From: Candidatus Cloacimonadota bacterium
GTDB lineage: Bacteria > Cloacimonadota > Cloacimonadia > Cloacimonadales > TCS61
Assembly: GCA_011372345.1 (NCBI GenBank)
Contig: DRTC01000382.1
Span: 1 to 16,139, forward strand
Reading direction: 5' to 3'
Length of the DNA: 16,139 bases
In this document: positions 1 through 7,500 of the stretch, one piece after another
Position numbering within the stretch: position 1 is the first letter of the stretch
Layout of the letters: the number at the start of each line of letters is the position of its first letter
Position numbers and translations under genes: made by a program
Notes under the pieces: model-generated
Told to the model about the DNA's origin: nothing
Seen by the model: only the letters and a program-made list of their open reading frames with translations
Databases searched by the model: none

Positions 1-1
1 G

Positions 2-385
2 GGAGTTCTCGACGAAGATGGTTTTCTCTGGCATCGAGGCAGGTTGAAAAGATTTGTAAAAGTTGGCGGAGAAATGGTCTCACTGGTTCGAGTAGAAAGT
101 GTTCTGGAAAATCTGCTTCCCGAAGATTCTGTTTGCTGTGTGGTCGATGTTCCTAATCCTACTAAAGGAGCAGATATTGTGGCAGCGATTGCTACCAGCG
201 AAATCGATCGCAAAAAAATTCTTAAACAAATGGCAAAAGAATTACACTCGATAGCAGTTCCCAAAGATATTTATTTTATCGAGAACATTCCTATGATGGG
301 AAGCGGGAAAGTGAATTTCAGAGAAGTTGAAAAGATCTGCCGAGATATGCAAGAGAACGGAATTAAGGAATTGAAGAATACCTGA
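2..385 (+). CDS. AMP-forming acyl-CoA/acyl-ACP synthetase, C-terminal fragment
   Basis: The open frame runs from base 2 without an in-frame start that makes sense, so this is the 3' end of a gene that begins outside the window. The visible 127 residues are the small C-terminal domain of the ANL (adenylate-forming) superfamily. The hinge motif reads DGFLWHRGRLKRFVKVGGEM followed by VSLVRVE, which is close to the GRLKRFAK-GEMVSL form of acyl-ACP synthetase/Aas-type enzymes, and the catalytic lysine motif GSGKVNF lies near the end. Such enzymes activate a fatty acid or other carboxylate with ATP to an acyl-adenylate and pass it to CoA or ACP. Substrate cannot be judged without the N-terminal domain. 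An internal TTG at 44 is not the true start, because the conserved hinge begins before it. The gene ends in TGA and is the only plus-strand gene in the window. Confidence 0.85.
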   Translation, partial: GVLDEDGFLWHRGRLKRFVKVGGEMVSLVRVESVLENLLPEDSVCCVVDVPNPTKGADIVAAIATSEIDRKKILKQMAKELHSIAVPKDIYFIENIPMMGSGKVNFREVEKICRDMQENGIKELKNT

Positions 386-439
386 ATTGACGATTAATGA
401 AAGCACACTTTTTTGTGATAATAAAAGATTAAACAATAA

Positions 440-566
440 CCAACGAATTTATTCGTTGGAAAAGACAGAAACTCGACACGAATTTCCGGCTTCAGTCGGA
501 AAATGTGCTGAATGAATTCAGAACGGGGTTGTTCTCATTTTCTCTGCCATTCACTAAAGTGAATGG
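440..566. repeat. Cluster of short perfect hairpins in the intergenic region 386-660
   Basis: The 275-base gap between the convergent synthetase fragment and the PAP2 gene has no gene, but holds at least five inverted repeats. These are CCAACGAAT/ATTCGTTGG (440-459, loop TT), TTTCCGGC/GTCGGAAA (483-502, one G-T pair), CTGAAT/ATTCAG (508-521), AGAAC/GTTCT (520-535) and CCATTCACT/AGTGAATGG (547-566, loop AA). None has a clear T-tract, so they are better read as REP-like palindromes than as intrinsic terminators, although the first could help end the synthetase transcript. Confidence 0.7.
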
Positions 567-660
567 TTTGTTTCTAAGTTCTTTGCTAAAGTTCTGATCA
601 AGAAATTTAAGAAGATAACCTCAGCAAAATGCGATTAGATCAAATAGCTTCACCATAAAA

Positions 661-1413
661 CTAAAACAGATATGAAACCCTGATATCATTTAATCCAAAT
701 TTCCATTGTATCTTCTCGGAATGGTGGAATTTACATATCAAATAACTGATCCCGCTTCCCATAATCGCTCCAACTACTACATCACTCGGGAAATGATTAG
801 CAGATGCAACCCGTAAACATGCTGTTGCAGTTGCTGATCCAAACAATAAGGAAGCAATAAAATAATTTTTTCCTTGATTATCGAGATAATAAAAATAACC
901 AAAAGTAGCAGCAGCAAAAGCGGTCGAACTATGCAGAGAATAAAAAGAATGCTGACTATTATTAGCGATCTTCTTCTCCAAAGAAATATTTTCATCATAG
1001 ACAAATGGTCTTTTACGATGAGTTAAAGTTTTTGTCCATTTTCCGATTGCTGATTGCGTTATGAGGATTTCACCGAGTACAACCAGGTTGTCTTTCCAGT
1101 ATTCTTTGTCATAAGTCAGGAAAAGAGTCGAACCGATTGTCAGGTAGATCGTGTAGTCACTCCAGTCTTTTAGCTTTACTGAATAAGGTTGGAAAGCGAT
1201 CCTGTCAAAAAAGGGAACATCGTCTTTGGAAAGAGTGTTGATGTCATTTTCATTCAAATCCGGAAGCATCTTTTCATCAAAGTAATTGTTGCTCAAATCC
1301 AAAATCACCATTGAAGATAAAATTGCACTGGAATTGAGTTTATTTACTTTAAAGGTTTGCGAGAATAATAAAATATTTGATAAGAAAAAAAGTAATAATA
1401 AGGTTTTTTTCAA
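661..1413 (-). CDS. PAP2-superfamily phosphatase, exported or membrane-associated
   Basis: A 250-residue protein with an N-terminal hydrophobic signal or anchor (residues 1-19) and a PAP2 (type 2 phosphatidic acid phosphatase) domain in the C-terminal half. The three phosphatase motifs are recognisable: K128-x6-R135-P136, then SFYSLHSST with H161, then R201-x5-H207-x3-D211. The family uses the second-motif and third-motif histidines for phosphoryl transfer and removes phosphate from lipid phosphates, undecaprenyl pyrophosphate or similar substrates at the outer face of the inner membrane. Motif 2 is degenerate (YSLH where PSGH is usual) and motif 3 has L for the usual S before R, but the catalytic residues are kept. 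The start is TTG at 1413: a TAA lies directly upstream in frame, and GGGTGAG sits about 8 bases before it. The exact substrate is unknown. Confidence 0.85.
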   Translation of the reverse strand: MKKTLLLLFFLSNILLFSQTFKVNKLNSSAILSSMVILDLSNNYFDEKMLPDLNENDINTLSKDDVPFFDRIAFQPYSVKLKDWSDYTIYLTIGSTLFLTYDKEYWKDNLVVLGEILITQSAIGKWTKTLTHRKRPFVYDENISLEKKIANNSQHSFYSLHSSTAFAAATFGYFYYLDNQGKNYFIASLLFGSATATACLRVASANHFPSDVVVGAIMGSGISYLICKFHHSEKIQWKFGLNDIRVSYLF

Positions 1414-1431
1414 TTATTAACTCACCCTAAA

Positions 1432-1454
1432 TCCCTCTCTTAAAAAGAGAGGGA
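1432..1454. repeat. REP-like palindrome, copy 1 (AACTCAC...CCCTCTCTT type)
   Basis: A perfect 10-bp inverted repeat, TCCCTCTCTT/AAGAGAGGGA with loop AAA, preceded by TTAACTCACCCTAAA. It lies just upstream of the PAP2 start. A related element in the opposite orientation lies at 1558-1593, so the pair looks like inverted copies of one small repeated element. Confidence 0.6.
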
Positions 1455-1461
1455 CTTTCTC

Positions 1462-1484
1462 ATTCCCAAATTTTATTTGGGAAT
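1462..1484. repeat. TTCCCAAA-type palindrome, copy 1
   Basis: Inverted repeat ATTCCCAAAT/ATTTGGGAAT with loop TTT, preceded by CTC. A second, imperfect member (CTCGTTCCCAAAC...GTTTGGAA) occurs at 3849-3870, which supports a dispersed repeat family rather than a gene-specific signal. Confidence 0.55.
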
Positions 1485-1557
1485 ATAATCGTATTATCTT
1501 TACTTTGATCATCACATCAGAAACAATGAATCTAAATGTATTATTCCTTTAAAAATT

Positions 1558-1582
1558 CCCCTTCTCTTCTCAAGAGAAGGGG
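1558..1582 (-). terminator. Hairpin downstream of ornithine carbamoyltransferase, likely terminator and REP-like copy 2
   Basis: A perfect 11-bp inverted repeat, CCCCTTCTCTT/AAGAGAAGGGG with a 3-base loop. On the minus strand it comes 12 bases after the ornithine carbamoyltransferase stop and is followed by AATTTTTAAAGG, so it can act as a weak rho-independent terminator. Its flank (AACTCATCCCCTAA on the minus strand) matches the flank of the hairpin at 1432-1454 in opposite orientation. Confidence 0.5.
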
Positions 1583-1594
1583 TTAGGGGATGAG

Positions 1595-2590
1595 TTATAG
1601 TGTCGCAACCATCACAGCTTTGATCGTATGCATCCGATTCTCCGCTTCATCAAAGACAACAGAAGCTTCACTTTCAAAGACTTCATCCGTAACTTCCATT
1701 TCAGTAATCCCGAATTTATCGAAAATATCTTTGCCAACCTTGGTGTCTGTATTGTGGAAGGAAGGGAGACAATGCATAAATATCGTATTTTGATTACTGG
1801 TTTTTTCCATCAATTCGGAATTTACCTGATAAGGTTTGAGCAGGTTTATCCTTTTTTCCCAGATTTCTTTCGGCTCTCCCATCGAAACCCAGACATCCGT
1901 GTAGATCACATCAGCATCTTTGACACCGATATCGATGTTGTCGGTTATATTTGTTTTACCTTTTGATTTAGTTGCAATTTCCACACATTTCTCTACCAAT
2001 TTATCTTCCGGCAGCAGTTCAGGAGGTGCAACGATCCTGATATCCATTCCGAGTTTTGCACCGCCAATTAGAAGTGAATTTGCGACATTATTTCTGCCGT
2101 CACCTACATAAACGAAAACCATTTCCTGATAAGGTTTTTTCAGATGTTCTTTGGCTGTCAGAAAATCAGCGAGAACCTGGGTTGGATGATATTCGGTTGT
2201 GAGACCGTTCCAAACCGGAACTCCGGCATATTTTCCCAGCTCCTCTACAACCTTTTGTCCAAATCCGCGATATTCGATCCCGTCATACATTCGTCCCAGA
2301 ACTCTCGCTGTATCTTTCATCGTCTCTTTATGTCCGATCTGGCTTCCGGTCGGTCCGAGATAAGTTATCCGAGCTCCTTGATCAAAAGCAGCAACTTCAA
2401 AAGCGCACCTGGTTCGGGTCGATGTTTTCTCAAATATAAGAGCGATATTCTTTCCTTTCAGAAGCTGCTGCTCGGTTCCGGTATATTTTGCTTTTTTCAG
2501 ATCAGCAGAAAGTTCCAATAAAAACTCGATTTCCTTGGGAGTATAATCCAATAAAGTCAGGAAATTCCTGTTTTTTAAATTATAAGGCAT
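1595..2590 (-). CDS. argF: Ornithine carbamoyltransferase
   Basis: A full-length 331-residue ornithine carbamoyltransferase, which condenses carbamoyl phosphate with L-ornithine to citrulline (arginine biosynthesis), or runs in reverse in the arginine deiminase pathway. All signature motifs are present: carbamoyl-phosphate site STRTR (57-61), HPTQ (135-138), ornithine-loop DVWVSMGE (232-239) and HCLP (273-276). The stretches GPTGSQIGHKET and ENRMHTIKAVMVATL at the C-terminus are typical of the enterobacterial ArgF/ArgI and ArcB type. The ATG at 2590 has AGGAG 5-6 bases upstream. No arginine-pathway gene or ARG box is visible beside it, so the anabolic (argF) versus catabolic (arcB) role is not settled; the symbol is the default. 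A terminator lies upstream (2656-2683), so it is probably transcribed alone. Confidence 0.95.
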   Translation of the reverse strand: MPYNLKNRNFLTLLDYTPKEIEFLLELSADLKKAKYTGTEQQLLKGKNIALIFEKTSTRTRCAFEVAAFDQGARITYLGPTGSQIGHKETMKDTARVLGRMYDGIEYRGFGQKVVEELGKYAGVPVWNGLTTEYHPTQVLADFLTAKEHLKKPYQEMVFVYVGDGRNNVANSLLIGGAKLGMDIRIVAPPELLPEDKLVEKCVEIATKSKGKTNITDNIDIGVKDADVIYTDVWVSMGEPKEIWEKRINLLKPYQVNSELMEKTSNQNTIFMHCLPSFHNTDTKVGKDIFDKFGITEMEVTDEVFESEASVVFDEAENRMHTIKAVMVATL

Positions 2591-2655
2591 TGTTTCTCCT
2601 AAAAAATATTTTTGCCAAAGATTAAAAAACAGCTTTTTTGAGCAAGAATTTTATC

Positions 2656-2683
2656 AAAAAAAAGCGGGGAAATTTCCCCGCTT
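2656..2683 (-). terminator. Rho-independent terminator of the 316-residue protein gene
   Basis: Palindrome AAGCGGGGAAATTTCCCCGCTT (2662-2683 in pieces AAGCGGGGAAA / TTTCCCCGCTT), read on the minus strand as a GC-rich hairpin followed directly by a run of eight T (complement of the A-tract 2656-2663). It lies between the end of the 2839-3789 gene and the start of ornithine carbamoyltransferase. Confidence 0.8.
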
Positions 2684-2690
2684 CTCGTAG

Positions 2691-2708
2691 AGCAGAACTT
2701 GTTCTGCT
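2691..2708. repeat. Hairpin AGCAGAAC/GTTCTGCT
   Basis: Perfect 8-bp inverted repeat with loop TT, followed on the plus strand by ATTTTTTCTT. It has the form of a terminator for leftward-converging plus-strand transcription, but no plus-strand gene precedes it, so its role is uncertain. Confidence 0.5.
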
Positions 2709-2735
2709 ATTTTTTCTTAAAACAATTATATTTGC

Positions 2736-2785
2736 TTTTAGAATTGCCTGCAAATCTCCATTTTAGAATTGCCTGCAAATCTCCA
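2736..2785. repeat. 25-bp exact tandem duplication
   Basis: Two adjacent identical 25-base units (2736-2760 and 2761-2785), each beginning TTTTAGAATTGCCTG and ending AAATCTCCA. The duplication lies in the untranslated tail downstream of the 2839-3789 gene. Confidence 0.85.
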
Positions 2786-2790
2786 TCAGG

Positions 2791-2807
2791 AAGCGACTGC
2801 GTCGCTT
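2791..2807. repeat. Hairpin AAGCGAC-TGC-GTCGCTT
   Basis: Perfect 7-bp inverted repeat with a 3-base loop, about 30 bases beyond the stop of the 2839-3789 gene. No T-tract follows on the minus strand, so it is listed as a REP-like palindrome and not as a terminator. Confidence 0.55.
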
Positions 2808-2838
2808 TACATTAAATAATTAATGTACTCCAAAATAA

Positions 2839-3789
2839 CTACGAAACCGTTACCTTAAACGATCCTTCCTCTGTATCGCTCAAGTTAGTTGCCTTGAGGA
2901 TGGTTCCGCTGCCCAGGTCATTGGCAATGATGGTCCTTTCATCCCCGGCATCCACGGACACACCCGAAGAACAGGGATTCTCATCGTCTTCAAGACAGAA
3001 CTTCAAAGTAGTCGGTCCGGTATTTTCCAATCCAAATACGGTTGTTGGAGTGATCCCTTCCGTCAGGATAATTGCGGTTTGAGCAGGCGGAACATTGCCG
3101 GTATGAATATCGGAGCCGGAGCCGGACTGGTTTTCATATAATAAATACTGCTTATATTTGGCAGGATTATCTATATAAATGATCTTGCCGGCTTTGCAGA
3201 CATTCAGCACATAATCCCAGGCACTATTCATTTTGATGATCCTGTCCTGGGTGATAGCCTGACGCTCGCCTTTATAATATTCCTGGTCACGGTCGGCAGC
3301 AAGCAGTTTGTCATAATTAGCCTGGATATTATCGATCATGGTTTGATCGAATCCGGCAGCGATCAATTCTGCGGTGTATTTGGCAGCAGCATTGATCAGA
3401 ACCAGCATAAATCTCTGCATTTCTGTTTGAGAAGAGCGTGCTCCCTGGTAGTCGTTAAAACCGAATTCGTTCAGGATATGCAACTTGTCTTTAAATGCTT
3501 CTTCCAGGAAGAAACACATTTTTTTGATCAAGGTGCGGTAGTCATCCACTGCGATGTTCACTGCTTCTGTTTTCTGTGCCAGGATGTCTATGATCTGGTT
3601 ATCCTGGGGAGCGTTTTGGGCAGTCTGGATCGCTGCCAGGAAAGCATCCGCAAATAACTGCGTGAACTTGGCAGCAAAAGCAGTGAAATCCACCAGGTCA
3701 TGCACCAGGCAGTCGTAGATGTAATACGCAATTTGAAGCATATTGGCATCTGACATGGCAAAGATCCTTTTGATGTCTTTGATCGTCAT
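2839..3789 (-). CDS. Hypothetical protein, helical N-terminal domain plus beta-rich C-terminal domain
   Basis: I do not recognise a named family. The 316-residue product has no signal peptide or membrane segment. Residues 1 to about 215 look almost wholly alpha-helical (runs such as FAAKFTQLFADAFLAAIQTA), ending in a KMNSAWDYVLNVCKAGKII stretch. After a Gly/Ser linker (GSGSD) the last ~85 residues alternate polar and hydrophobic residues like a beta-sandwich (TEGITPTTVFGLENTGPTTL). The ATG at 3789 has GGAGG 5 bases upstream. Base composition stands out: one sampled line (3601-3660) is 33/60 G+C, against 15/60 in a sampled line of the protease gene (6421-6480), which hints at a different origin or strong expression. 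It is followed by a strong terminator (2656-2683) and preceded by a possible promoter (3882-3910), so it is probably monocistronic. Confidence 0.85.
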   Translation of the reverse strand: MTIKDIKRIFAMSDANMLQIAYYIYDCLVHDLVDFTAFAAKFTQLFADAFLAAIQTAQNAPQDNQIIDILAQKTEAVNIAVDDYRTLIKKMCFFLEEAFKDKLHILNEFGFNDYQGARSSQTEMQRFMLVLINAAAKYTAELIAAGFDQTMIDNIQANYDKLLAADRDQEYYKGERQAITQDRIIKMNSAWDYVLNVCKAGKIIYIDNPAKYKQYLLYENQSGSGSDIHTGNVPPAQTAIILTEGITPTTVFGLENTGPTTLKFCLEDDENPCSSGVSVDAGDERTIIANDLGSGTILKATNLSDTEEGSFKVTVS

Positions 3790-3848
3790 TTTTCCTCCTT
3801 GTCGCGGCGAAATGTAATGAAGCCGGACTTTTTTTTTGGTTTCATCTC

Positions 3849-3870
3849 GTTCCCAAACTCCTGTTTGGAA
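3849..3870. repeat. TTCCCAAA-type palindrome, copy 2
   Basis: CAAAC/GTTTG stem with loop TCCT, extended outward by TTCC/GAA with one bulge and preceded by CTC. It resembles the palindrome at 1462-1484 (CTCATTCCCAAAT...ATTTGGGAAT). Confidence 0.45.
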
Positions 3871-3881
3871 ATGTGAATTTA

Positions 3882-3910
3882 TATATACTGCATTAATCCA
3901 TCATCAACAA
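3882..3910 (-). promoter_or_regulatory. Possible promoter of the 316-residue protein gene
   Basis: On the minus strand, TTGTTG (3905-3910) and TATATA (3882-3887) are separated by 17 bases, about 90 bases upstream of the ATG at 3789. The match to the sigma-70-type consensus is only partial and the region is AT-rich, so this is tentative. Confidence 0.3.
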
Positions 3911-3949
3911 AACAGGATAAAACAGTCTTGATAATATTAAAATCTATTT

Positions 3950-4180
3950 TGCAGCTTACTTGATGAATTGAGCAGTCTCTTTGAGAAGTCTTGCAGCTTC
4001 TTTGATGAATTGAGCAGTCTCTTTGAGAAGTCTTGCAGCTTCTTTGATGAATTGAGCAGACTCTTTGAGGAGTCTTGCAGTCTCTTTGAGGAGTCTTGCA
4101 GCTTCCTTGATGAATTGAGCAGTCTCTTTGAGGAGTTAAGCAGAGACATTGAGAAATTATGCTATTTCTTTGAATAGTTT
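3950..4180. repeat. 21-bp tandem repeat array, about 11 units
   Basis: Eleven consecutive 21-base units with no spacers. Two alternating forms dominate: TGCAGCTTCTTTGATGAATT-G and AGCAGTCTCTTTGAGAAGTC-T. Units begin at 3950, 3971, 3992, 4013, 4034, 4055, 4076, 4097, 4118, 4139 and 4160; the last two are degenerate. Because 21 is seven codons, both strands stay open through the array and encode heptad repeats (minus strand LLNSSKKLQDFSKR; plus strand LFEKSCSFFDELSS). Neither strand offers a start with a ribosome binding site, so I treat it as a minisatellite or possible non-coding element, not as a confident gene. Confidence 0.85.
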
Positions 4181-4305
4181 TGCTATAAAATCTACAATGT
4201 CATTTATGTTGCTATAAAAGATCTATAAATTTCAAACTCTGTTACAGAGATGACAAATAATCAAATCAACATTTCAGAACAAAGCGATAATATTTTAAAA
4301 TTGAA

Positions 4306-4339
4306 AAACCTTTCAATATATTTTTTAAGTTAAAGGTTT
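4306..4339. repeat. Inverted repeat AAACCTTT/AAAGGTTT
   Basis: An 8-bp inverted repeat with an 18-base AT-rich spacer, followed on the plus strand by ATTTTTATC. It lies in the gene-free stretch 3790-4581, which otherwise holds only the repeats and terminator listed here. Confidence 0.4.
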
Positions 4340-4355
4340 ATTTTTATCAAGAATA

Positions 4356-4382
4356 CTATAGAGATGCTCATGATCTCTATAG
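4356..4382. repeat. 10-bp inverted repeat CTATAGAGAT/ATCTCTATAG
   Basis: A perfect 10-bp dyad with a 7-base spacer (GCTCATG). It has no T-tract, so it could be an operator-like site or a transcript hairpin. No gene start is close by on either strand. Confidence 0.5.
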
Positions 4383-4430
4383 AATAGCTCATATATATTA
4401 CGGAATATGTCTTGTGATAGTCTGATCAAT

Positions 4431-4464
4431 AAAAAACAGCCGCAGAGTGATTTTGCGGCTGTTT
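4431..4464 (-). terminator. Rho-independent terminator of the propeller/protease unit
   Basis: A perfect 11-bp stem, AAACAGCCGCA (4434-4444) with TGCGGCTGTTT (4454-4464) and a 9-base loop. Read on the minus strand, the stem runs into six T followed by ATTG. It lies about 120 bases beyond the ancestral stop of the C25 protease gene. Confidence 0.75.
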
Positions 4465-4484
4465 AGAGCGGAATCTTTCATAAT

Positions 4485-4516
4485 CCCCTCTTGAGAGGGG
4501 TGCGACTTTAGTCACG
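4485..4516. repeat. REP-like double palindrome
   Basis: CCCCTCT-TG-AGAGGGG (4485-4500) followed at once by the small hairpin GAC-TTTA-GTC (4504-4513) and ACGGGGTG. It resembles the CCCTCTCTT-type elements at 1432-1454 and 1558-1582, and lies downstream of the protease gene. Confidence 0.5.
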
Positions 4517-4551
4517 GGGTGTGTAGATTAAATCTCAAAAAATCCATTTAA

Positions 4552-4570
4552 TTCCCCTTCATAAGGGGAA
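4552..4570. repeat. Palindrome TTCCCCTT-CAT-AAGGGGAA
   Basis: A perfect 8-bp inverted repeat 12 bases beyond the ancestral stop (4582) of the protease gene. On the minus strand TTAAATGGATTTTTTG follows at a distance, so it may assist termination, but it also fits the REP-like set. Confidence 0.5.
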
Positions 4571-4581
4571 ATACAAAGGGG

Positions 4582-7500
4582 TTATTTCAACATCAAGCAT
4601 TTCTTCACTGCTCTGGTCTTGCCATCGACATTTAATTTATACAGGTAAACACCGGAGGATACGGTTTTATTATTATCATCTTATCCATTCCAGACTTCTT
4701 TCCAGATTCCTCTTTCTTTTTCTTCGTTTACCAGGGTCTTTACTTTCTGACCTTTGATGTTGTAGATTGAAATCTCAATTTTGCTTTTTTGAGGAATAGC
4801 ATAAGAAATTGTAGTTCTAGGATTAAAGGGATTGGGATGATTGCTATATAAAACAAAATCGTTTATATCCTGATATTCATTTTCATCATTAAAAGTCTCT
4901 TCTAAAAATTCAGATATTAAGTTTTTCGATATTAAAGCATGTTCCTCGAAGGATTTTGGTTTGAAAGTACATTCTTCTGGTAATGAACGATCACCTGTTT
5001 CTTGTAGCTTCAGGTAGCAGTATCCTTCATCTATTAAAGCAAAAAGTGAATCTAGTACTGAAGGAGGATTATTAATCAATTCTTCATATCTTAATATTGC
5101 AGTTTCATAATCTTCTTCATTCATATATGAAGATGTTATTGCTTTTTCTTTTGGTAATTCTAAATTAGGATATAGATTTAAATTAACATTTTCAAGATAT
5201 TCTCTCAACGACTGGTAATTTTGACCACTTAGTTTTTCTAAACAAGATAACCACTGGAAAGCAAAAGCTGCGGTTTCTGTTTCAGGATAATTATCTATAA
5301 CTTCCTTCATGTCAATTTTTGCTGTTTCATAATTTTCTTCAAATGTTTTGATTATACCTTCTTCAAATATCGTTTTTTCTGGTGGTCTGCCTGGGGTAAA
5401 ATCAAAAGCAGCGATACTGGGATAAAAACGAGCAGTATCTGAGTCATCAATATTATTACATGTGTCTCCATTACATATATCATGTTGCTCTCCACCGTCC
5501 CACCCAAGACTCATTAGTAAATACTGATCATAACTGCCAGGATTGTAATTATCATCAGAAATCTCATTAACATCAACCATGTTAATAAATGTTGTTAAGT
5601 CAGCAAAACAACTGTAAACAGATATCAATTCTGCATCGTTATTATTCGAGATTATATTTCCTGCAAAAACTGCCCTGTTTTCGTTACCTGTAGTGAATAC
5701 ACCAAATGTATTCCCCTCGATTTCAGTATTAAAACATCTTATTATACTATCGTAAATGTAAAGACCAGTTCCAGTGTTATTATTTATGAAACTATCATTG
5801 ATGGTATTATATCCAGGTTCTTCATTAAAATAGTTAATATGTAATCCCCCTCCTTCATTATATGAAATATTACTTTCAAGTATTTGATGGAAACAGCCAT
5901 ATGTACTAATAGGTCCTAAATTGTTAGTATACTCCGAGTTATTAAAAGTTAAACGAGAATTATAAGCTCTTAATTGACCGGAATTTGTAAAAGTGCATCC
6001 ATTTTCGAAAAGAATTTGAGTATCTTTTATTAAAAAATGATCAATATTAGAAATTTCACAATTTCTAATAAAACTTGTTACTGGATTATTACTGATCTCA
6101 ATACCATCCCAATATTCGTCACCAATACAACCAATGAATACTCTATTTTCAGGACCTTGAGTAGCAAATACATCAAAATCAGAATCATTGAAAATTATCC
6201 TGTCTCCTGGTATTTCATTTTCCTCTGCGTCCCAAATTGCATGTTCAGAACTATATAATGTTGCTCCGGAAAATAAACGTAATATTGAAGTATTATTTAA
6301 CATAAATAAGCTTCTATTTGATAAAGTAATATTTCCCCAACACTTTATTTCAATATTGTTTGTAATTATTTCTGATTCACTAAAGATTAAAGAACTACTA
6401 TCATCTATTTCAAAATCTGAATAAATATCAGAATCCGTTAAATCAATATTACTATTTGATATTTCCATCATAGCGTCATTTTGTAAATTAATGTTAGAGT
6501 AATCGTTTACACTAATATTGCTGTTTGAAATATTAATGTCATTTGAAGCATTAATATTAAGATTATTTACATCTATTTCTGAATCACTTATGATTAATTT
6601 GCCTGCATCACTTATGTTTATGGTTAAATTTTGAACTGTTAATTCTCCATTTTTGATATACAATTCTCCATTTATAATATTAATTGTTGAATCAAAAATA
6701 TTTAATTCACCTCCATCAATGAATAAAGCTGAATTATTGCTTATGTCAATTTCACTATACCAGATGGCTAACCAGGAACCTTCAGAAACTCTATAAATCC
6801 CATCATTCCAGTTCTCGTCTAAAAACCAATGTAAACCAGAAATGTTTTGAGTTCTTTGATATGGTATATAATTATGTTTTGTAACATTTATATCTGTTAA
6901 AGGTTCTATGTCATAAGAGCATTGTGCAATGTTATTTGTACCTGTGGTCTGAACAACTTCGTAAAAACTATCATCAACTCCTATAAAAGTTACAATTGAG
7001 TTGTAAGTTGTCTGAATATAATCATCGTCAAAATTTATATTAGGTATGCCGATATTACAAGGTTCACTTGTCCATATTTCAAGTGTTGGATCACCTACTA
7101 TAGCTGATTTGTTTATTACATCATGTACTTCTTCATCATCACCTTCCAACCTATAATTCATATAATCCTTTATATCTCCTATAATGTATTGTTCATCATT
7201 GTTATATGGATCAAAAGTTGCTTCCATCAATCTTATATCGATTTCAGGAATCATGCTTATGAGAAGTTCGGAACTAAATCCCAGAAAAGAAATTGCTCCG
7301 GATGACTGTTTGTTTAGAAGGAATTCACTTATAGATACATTATAGTCTATATATCCAGTCTGGCAGGCAATACTGTAAACAACCGGCAATCCGTTGTTTG
7401 TTAATTGGTCTGCATGCTCTAAACCGAATAACCCTTGACTTGCCCATCCTGTCCAATTGCTTGTTTGTCCGTGTGCTGCAAAATTCCAGATTATGCATCC

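Noticed and set aside
386..660. tRNA-Sec (selC) or another RNA gene in the intergenic regions
   Set aside because: The hairpins are short, do not form a cloverleaf, and lack a TTCGA-type T-loop in the right place.
3937..4177. Small coiled-coil protein genes on either strand of the 21-bp array
   Set aside because: Both strands are open merely because the repeat length is a multiple of three. Neither start has a ribosome binding site and the plus-strand start would be TTG inside the repeat.
3950..4180. CRISPR array
   Set aside because: The units are contiguous with no unique spacers.
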